Shown here: piece after piece, positions 57,870 through 64,000 of the stretch | Layout of the letters: each line of letters begins with the position of its first letter | Position numbering within the stretch: position 1 is the first letter of the stretch | DNA from: Mantis religiosa | Lineage: Eukaryota; Arthropoda; Insecta; Mantodea; Mantidae | Reading direction: 5' to 3' | DNA length: 64,000 bases | Assembly: GCA_030765055.1 (NCBI GenBank) | Contig: CM060947.1 | Span: 106,903,017-106,967,016, forward strand | Made by a program: the position numbers and the translations under genes | Notes under the pieces: generated by a model | The model's database searches: none | Told to the model about the DNA's origin: nothing | Seen by the model: the letters and a program-made list of their open reading frames with translations, nothing else

Positions 57870-58165
57870 AAAATAAGCATCAGTGTCACTCAGGGAAGTT
57901 TTCTTGGACCGTTGCTTTATATCATATGTACTTCTGACTTTCCTGCACATGAAAACCTGACTATTGCACATTATGCTGACCACATCGCAATCCTGAGCAA
58001 AGGCACTACAAAAGAAACGTAACGGACCATCCTGTGGTGTTAAACAACACAATAATGGTCACCTTCCAAACTATCAGATACGCTGGCGTAATTTTAGACA
58101 ACAGATGCATCTGGAATGACCACACCACTAATTTAGTACAGAAAATAACACATCGTATCTTTTTG
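57870..58165 (+). mobile_element. Jockey-like LINE reverse-transcriptase fragment
   Basis: The plus strand encodes ISVTQGSFLGPLLY (57876-57920) and the catalytic-loop region IAHYADH (about 57963-57983), where the usual YADD is YADH. The downstream YAGVILDNRCIWNDH segment lies at about 58078-58122. Multiple stops. Decayed. Confidence 0.75.
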
Positions 58166-58342
58166 TTTTACATTTTTCCCCACTTTTTTGTTTTTGTTTT
58201 ACTGTCTTTCTTTTTCTTTTTTGTTACTTAATTCTTTGTATAAGTGTGTTAACTAATCATTTTAAATATCTCTAAGGAAAGAAAGACTATTGAACAAGTG
58301 TATCCTAAGTTTTTTATTTTATTATTTTTTATTTTTTATGTA

Positions 58343-58344
<2 letters not shown>

Positions 58345-58386
<42 letters not shown>
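58345..58386. repeat. (TA)n microsatellite
   Basis: TA repeat next to the inner LINE. Confidence 0.95.
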
Positions 58387-58387
<1 letters not shown>

Positions 58388-58485
58388 TTTTTTTAAAGAC
58401 GGGAAACGGGTACAGGGTAAGTCGTTTAGAACATTTCTTGTTTTATTGACTTGTACTGGGAGGCAATATGAAGGGTTCTATTTGC

Positions 58486-59270
58486 TTAAGTGGTTATTAG
58501 ATCTGCATTTGTTCCAAGTGATAAAAGTACGGCTCCAGAGAACGTAAGGTTTTCTTCCGTATAAAGGTCCATCTCTGCTCCTTTAAAAATATACGTAAGT
58601 GCTTTCCTAACACATTGTCTCCTCGCCGAACTTTCAGCAGCCAATTGTGTACCAGCAACCAACCACACTGCAAAAATATGAAATTTCGTGTCTTTGAAGC
58701 AAAACTCCAGTTGTACCAACTGTGGTACCGAACGTAAGCATTCTTCTGGATGAAGTTTATGTAGTGCATCTCGGAGGGAGGTCCAAATCAAGTCAGCCCT
58801 CTAACAGTTGTACAAGCGATGCTCAAGTGTATCATCTTCCACACATACGCCACAGATCTTCGAATTCACTCTCCCGTGACGCCACATCTTTTCTGCAGTT
58901 GGAACCATTTCATTAACAACTTCATAAACAGTTTCTCTCCAGATCGACGGAAGGTTACAGTTGGTTGCATTGGCCCAAACGCATTTCCAATCACGACTGT
59001 ATTTTGTTTCCACATTAGGTCGTTGAATACCTGGCTCCATCAAGTGACGATATACAGGTTCTTGGTAGTCAGAAACTTCTCCAGTCGCTCCCCGGAATTT
59101 TCAAGAGCACGAAGCTTGGCGACCAAACGATGAAATTCCCTTGGCAGTCTCTCCACGGTATGTAACTGGTCATACCAAAACTTCTTTTCAGTCGGAGACT
59201 CTCGTATTCGCCTTCTGAAGCCAATCATCGCAAGAAAGTCATCCCTAGCTCTGCAGTACAAGCTGTTCCC
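58486..59270 (-). mobile_element. LINE 3' coding end, minus strand, inside another LINE
   Basis: The minus strand encodes the post-reverse-transcriptase region of a LINE. It includes FWYDQLHTVERLP upstream, then IWRETVYEVVNEMVPTAEK, a CCHC-like knuckle ICGVCVEDDTLEHRLYNC (about 58800-58855), then IWTSLRDALHKL and a C-terminal helix region to about 58490. Frames change at least twice. Reverse-transcriptase motifs are absent. Confidence 0.7.
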
Positions 59271-59283
59271 TCATTCGACCTTT

Positions 59284-59560
59284 ATGGCAGTATGCTTCTG
59301 CAGCATGGGGATCTGCTTCATCAACGCACATAAAAGAATTCAAACTCGACAAAAGAGATATTTACGAATCATAACTGATGCACCGTGGTACATACGTATC
59401 ACCACTCTCCATAGTGACTTAGATGTTCCGGAGGTATCTATAGTACTCCTAGATAGCTATAAATAACTCCACAACTCATTTCTACAACAGTTTAATCCTT
59501 TGTTACGACAGATACCAACAAATCCTACACCAAACTGAGACAATAGAAGATTAAAAGAAA
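59284..59560 (+). mobile_element. Jockey-like LINE C-terminal fragment
   Basis: AHKRIQTRQKRYLRIITDAPWY and HSDLDVPEVSIVL are the conserved segment following the thumb of jockey-clade reverse transcriptases. It has the same orientation as 57870-58165, and the intervening part is missing or displaced by the minus-strand LINE. Confidence 0.75.
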
Positions 59561-59685
59561 ACGACACATCGACCTACCATAACCTTATAGACTATTGGGG
59601 TTACCGGTGGGTAGCACCCCATATACAAGTTTCATGTTATTAATATGTTATAAGTAATTTGGCAAAAATATATCGTATAAGCTAC

Positions 59686-59838
59686 GCACAGAAAAGTTTT
59701 CATCAATAAATTAAAAAAAAAGGGAATAGCCAACGTTTCGAAATCAGAATGAGAAGGTTGGATTTACGAACAAACGTAAAATGTATGCTGTTCAATAAGT
59801 AAACGTGTAAAATAATAGTTTTGTCATAAAAATGTAGC
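59686..59838. repeat. Direct repeat, right copy
   Basis: Partner of 57453-57623. The two copies bracket the LINE nest. Confidence 0.75.
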
Positions 59839-59958
59839 AGTCGGCTCTAAGCAGGAGGCAAGCAGAGGACTACTTCATCACTGTCACTAAAGATGTCTTA
59901 CGGAGTATCGAATGAAACGTTCGGAAAGAGCTCTGCAACCCAGATATTCCTTACCTTT

Positions 59959-60184
59959 TTGTAGTGTTTAACACTCAATTTAACTACATGCGGTGACACT
60001 GATGATACATGAAATGAACATGGAACACCAGTGGAATGAGATGACGGGGTAAACTGGATCCCCCGGAGAAAACCGGCTCCTACACCGCTTTGTCCACCAC
60101 AAATCTCATATGCGCTCGCCTGGGATCGAACACGGGCCACCTTGGTGAGAGTCGAGTGATCTAAACATTCGGCTACGCCGCGGC
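59959..60184 (-). repeat. tRNA-Glu-derived SINE, diverged
   Basis: Minus-strand family member with the head at the right (CGGCTACGCCGCGGCC) and body GTCCACCACAAATCTCA. More mutated than the copies at 42098 and 52846. Confidence 0.85.
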
Positions 60185-60462
60185 CAAGACACTCCTACGC
60201 ATGATTCCGACAATGAAAGACTTCTTTGTTTTTTAAAATGCATTTTTCATTTCTAATACTGCTAGTTTACTTCAGTGTACGTTCTGTACGTGACACTGGT
60301 ATCAGTGTACGTTTTATACATGGTGCCAATGCTGTTCCAGATATCTCTCTATAATAGTTGCTTTACTCCCGGTACCATCTGGGATATTTCATCACATTTA
60401 ACCACTTAATTATTTATAACCAACATTTTATGAAAATTGTTTTTGTTTGTAATTTACAAACG

Positions 60463-60676
60463 GTAGGTCATATCGGACGATGAATGGAATGGGTGAAATG
60501 ATGCTCAAATGAGCCCGGGGCTCATGGAGCTTAGAGTTACCCGACATTCGTCTTTCAGGATAAGGCAAAAACCCGGAAAAAACCTTATCCAGATAACTCA
60601 CCCTGGCCGAGATTCGAACTCGGGACCTCTTGAACGTGAGGCACACACACTACCATCTACGCTACCGATGTGGGTC
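60463..60676 (-). repeat. tRNA-derived SINE (Val-like head), minus strand
   Basis: Near-complete copy with B box (TTCGAACTCGGGACC) and head to ACCGATGTGGG. Confidence 0.88.
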
Positions 60677-61906
60677 AACATTTTATATTGTGAATGAAAA
60701 TCCTGGAATCGGTATCTCTGCACTGAAATACTAATTCATTTCAAGGTAAATATCATAGATATTGAGATGAAATGGCAGAGAGCAAACAAAAATAAATGTG
60801 AGTTATATATCAAGTAGAAAATAGCAGTTCCGTTTTGTTTACCAACGTAATACAGTCTAAGAAAATAGAAGAAAGCAGAAAATGGCATGAAGCTTACTTA
60901 CCTCTCGGTATCCAATTTATATGGAATGAACCGACGATTTGAGCAATGACTCTCCAATTTAATGTCCTCCACGCACAGGGAAAAATAACATGCGCACTTA
61001 TATGACTTTCTCCACTCATTGTACAATCTATACTTAAAGACACTTATCTTCTTATCAATTTCATATTAAACGAGATAAACGTTACTTTAGAAATAGTTTT
61101 ATTACATATTTCATTGTAGATAAAAAGAATGGGATAATATAGCAGACTTAAGCGATAGTCAAATGTTTCCAGAGCTGGTCGGTATGCAATGTCTTACATT
61201 CCATTTTCCTTGCATGGTCAGGATATAAAAGGCAAATAACTGTTTTCTATTTGAGAAAAGTATAAGCATTTTGAAAATTCAAGCCAATATTAAGGAATAT
61301 CTCAAAAATAGTTATGTGTTCAAAAATTATTGGACTTAAATTTTGACATATGTGTTTGTGTAGTAAATTTCTGGTATATCTATTACGATTTATAATTATG
61401 TACACTCATCCAAATAAAGAAAATTTCAGAGACTATTCTCACGAAAATTAAGATATATATTTCATTGATTTGAAAATATCTTAAACTTATGGTATTTTAA
61501 TCAAACGCCTTAAAATATTTTTAATAAAATAAAGAAAAGAAAATGTAATATTTTGATGTGTAAAGATTATTTTTTAGTGGAGGGATTTTCTTACAAACCT
61601 TCGTACTGTAATCCTAAACATGTAAAACTAAAATACCAAGTTTGGTATTTAATCTAGCTTTCGTTTTTTTTCTGAGTTATACTCTTTATAGATACATACA
61701 CAGAGCTTTTTCGAGTTACTTTGCAATCAGAAGACCTCAAAATTTATATATATTTTGGGGTAATACTCTAGCTTCTATGAAGTGATAGAGAAATTAGAAA
61801 GTGTTGATGAGTTTATTTTTAAATGGAACAGATTTAATGTTGTATCTCTAACAATTTAAGTAATTAGAAAGTAGGAATAAAATAATTCTCTCAGGATAAG
61901 CCTCAC
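60677..61906. other. AT-rich non-coding stretch, no gene seen
   Basis: A good-looking minus-strand donor (AG|GTAAGTAAGC) occurs near 60895-60905, but the sequence upstream of it shows no recognised protein. Nothing else noted. Confidence 0.45.
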
Positions 61907-62115
61907 CTAGGCGGCCCGGGTTTGATCCCAGGCGACCGCAAAGTGAGATTTGTGGTGGACAACACGGTGCTGGGCGGGTTTTCTCCGGGATCTCCGGTTT
62001 CCCCCGCCATCTCATTCCACCGGTGCTCCATCTTCATCTCATGAATCATCAGTGCCATCGCCTGCGGTGCCTTATGTAGTAAAAGCGGGCGTTAAACACT
62101 ACACATTTCATTTCT
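61907..62115 (+). repeat. tRNA-Glu-derived SINE, 5'-truncated
   Basis: Begins within the anticodon arm and keeps the B box (GGCCCGGGTTTGATCCC) and the full body to ACATTTCATTT. Confidence 0.88.
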
Positions 62116-62956
62116 CAGGATAAGCGCTTTGTTGCCCGCTGCCACCCAATCTCAGCCAATAGGCTGAAAGTGACGCAAACCATCTCGAAAGGCTCAGTAA
62201 GGGAACATACAGAAAGGGTAAAATAATAAAACGACATCTGCACCTTGTACCGCTGCATGCTGTTGACATGGAAGATTCTGCCGGCTGAGTTTGATGGACT
62301 CGAGGCTTTCTATTGTTGAACCATTTAATCAAAACTTCATTAATTCACTTAGAGTCTACACTCACCACATGTATCGATTTGTGAGTGTGTATGTGTGTGT
62401 ACGTGTGGCGAATACTGTTCTGTAAATTACTACGTGAATTTGCGGTCTTACTTTATATGTGTAACTCGTTTTGGTTCCCTAACCTGTTCTCCTGTTCTCC
62501 TGAGAGACTTTATTTTCTGTTCTTCTTTGCAAGTCTACTAATGGAGAATGTTTTACCACATTTCAGTAACTTATTTACTCCTGAAAATTTACTGCTTAAA
62601 ATAAAAAAACAAATAAACAAACGCAGCGAAATCACAGACGAATAAATACAATACTTCGAAAAATAAGTTCTGTGAGTGCAACAAGACACATTAATGTAAA
62701 CTACATAGTTTGTCCAAGAATTAAATGTATTTTGTAAGTAAAATTAGACTGACTAAATCATAAAGTCAGATACTATTTTACAAACACAATGAGGAATGAT
62801 TGAGTGCTTCATTTTACTATATTTCAGTTCGATTTGGCTGCTATAAATGGAAGACGTTCGAATATTACCTACTGATATTGATAACGCAATCCATAAAATA
62901 TTTCGTGAATCTTAGTTGTTTTATGAGACACTATCATCTTAACATGGAGCATTCCC

Positions 62957-63402
62957 TCACAGAGTTTTCTTCACCATATCCATCCAGGTGGTCCAAGTAT
63001 AACCCCAATACTTGGGGTTACTGCGAGGATCAGCAGGTTTGTTACGAGCAGGTACAACCGTCTTATTGTAACGCCTCAGGATAGCCAGAAGTTCGGCGAC
63101 TTTGTCTGGTTTCTTCAGTGACTGATCCTCCAGCTCACATGGATCATTGCTCAGATCGAAAAGGCAAGCTTGGTGAACGCAAGCTCGGACCGGCGAACTG
63201 TACTGACGAGACTTTTTACAGACCACATTGGCTTGCTTTCTCAGCTTCAACAATGTTCGTTTGTCAGCTGGTAGAGGAGATGAAGTGGTTGCAATAGCTC
63301 GTCCTGCAGGACTCTTCGTCACCAGTGTTAGGTTGTATCGCTCGCCAGGTTCTCTGCCTGAAGGTCCATACCATCCATCCCAGTCACCATTTCTGGTGTT
63401 AC
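62957..63402 (-). CDS. Arylsulfatase B-like protein, last coding exon (partial gene)
   Basis: The final 148 residues of a sulfatase of the arylsulfatase B / N-acetylgalactosamine-4-sulfatase type, ending in TGA at 62957-62959. Diagnostic segments are NGDWDGWYGPSGRE near the start, ACLFDLSNDPCELEDQS (the 'LFDLxxDPxE' motif near the C-terminus) and VPARNKPADPRSNPKYWGYTW at the end. The acceptor TTGCAG|GT puts the exon start at 63402 in phase 1; an alternative acceptor lies about 33 bp upstream (TTTTCTCCTAG). The catalytic formylglycine domain would be in exons beyond 64,000. The protein would be lysosomal or secreted and hydrolyse sulfate esters; substrate unknown. A TTTATT (minus-strand AATAAA) at 62509-62514 is a possible polyadenylation signal. 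Confidence 0.85.
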
Positions 63403-63533
63403 CTGCAACATCCAAAGATATTTTCCCATAACCGTTAACTAGGAGAAAATAAATTGTATTGCAATTATACGAGTCTATTCTAAAGAGTAAATTAGTGTCA
63501 GTTACGATACCGAAAGAAATGCACACATATAAA

Positions 63534-63666
63534 ACAAACCCAATGGAGTTATAATTAGTGGGAAAACCTCGAAAAACTCATGGGTCAGGTGGACTGGCCA
63601 CGGGAATCGAACCCTGACCTCCCGAATACGGGCCACAGACGAAACTGCTTGAGCCATCCGACTTGG
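63534..63666 (-). repeat. tRNA-related SINE (family 3)
   Basis: The reverse complement has GGATGGCTCAAGCAG (A-box side) and GGTTCGATTCCCGTGG (B box), followed by a CCACCTGACCCATGAG body. It lies in the intron upstream of the arylsulfatase exon. Confidence 0.75.
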
Positions 63667-63741
63667 TGTAAAGAGTGTATATAACAAGACAGGGTGTCAA
63701 TTCAAAGGGTTTATGTACTCTAAATGAAGGCGTTAAACGGT

Positions 63742-63818
63742 AACATAGGCGGTATTATTACGTTGTAAACATAGGCGGTATTATTACGTTGTAAACATAG
63801 GCGGTATTATTACGTTTC
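63742..63818. repeat. Tandem repeat, three 26-bp units
   Basis: Three consecutive units of AACATAGGCGGTATTATTAC plus GTTGTA, essentially identical, in the arylsulfatase-like intron. Confidence 0.95.
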
Positions 63819-64000
63819 ACTACAATTACATTACACCCCCGTTTTTATCCAACGACGACTTATAATTTAATATTTTTAAGAGATACCTACCTGACTCTTA
63901 ACTTAAATGGTCACTTTTAAGACGTGCTTAGAAAAGTAGTTTTCAAGGGTTTTGCAAGTCACTGAGGCCGATACTAGCCTTGGATAAAGACTAAAGCATA

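Noticed and set aside
60895..61000. Additional minus-strand exon with a strong donor (AG|GTAAGTAAGC)
   Set aside because: No frame upstream of the donor gives a recognised protein, and it lies beyond the stop codon of the arylsulfatase-like gene.

Overview
This is nuclear DNA from an insect, most likely a cockroach or a close relative (blattodean). It is AT-rich with spliced genes and very long introns. It is crowded with tRNA-derived SINEs, mariner elements, LINE 3' ends and long microsatellites, and it holds an assembly gap of exactly 1,000 N. The only complete gene is an insect-specific CYP4G cytochrome P450. The cockroach assignment rests on my impression of the CYP4G sequence and repeat mix and was not tested by search.

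Layout. Positions 1-22,660 contain no gene that I can support. They hold a mariner relic (1,298-2,343), two diverged copies of a GC-rich dispersed repeat (about 3,690-4,075 and 5,117-5,370), several SINE families, a LINE 3' end (11,700-12,115), the gap (15,075-16,074) and a 1.1-kb (AAAT)n array (19,916-21,015). Positions 22,725-51,482 (+) hold the CYP4G gene: 12 coding exons, 547 codons, every junction GT-AG and every reading phase consistent. It carries a membrane anchor, WxxxR, the CYP4G-specific acidic insertion, EGHDTT, ExxR and the heme-cysteine signature. Its introns total about 27 kb and contain two mariners, many SINEs, foldback elements with tRNA-like arms, MITEs and microsatellites. 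Positions 51,483-62,900 are again transposon debris: a Tc1/mariner-type relic split by a SINE, a tandem duplication, two more mariners and a LINE inserted into another LINE in the opposite orientation. At 62,957-63,402 (-) lies the last coding exon of an arylsulfatase B-like gene, whose other exons lie beyond the right edge.

Biology. CYP4G enzymes perform the last step of insect hydrocarbon synthesis, the oxidative decarbonylation of long-chain aldehydes to cuticular hydrocarbons in oenocytes. The arylsulfatase-like gene has no evident functional link to it. I found no prokaryotic-style operon, CRISPR array, viral gene or new multi-gene system. The most unusual material is the cluster of palindromic, tRNA-like foldback repeats in CYP4G intron 3, the kilobase tetranucleotide array, and two mariners that share the same internally shortened structure.
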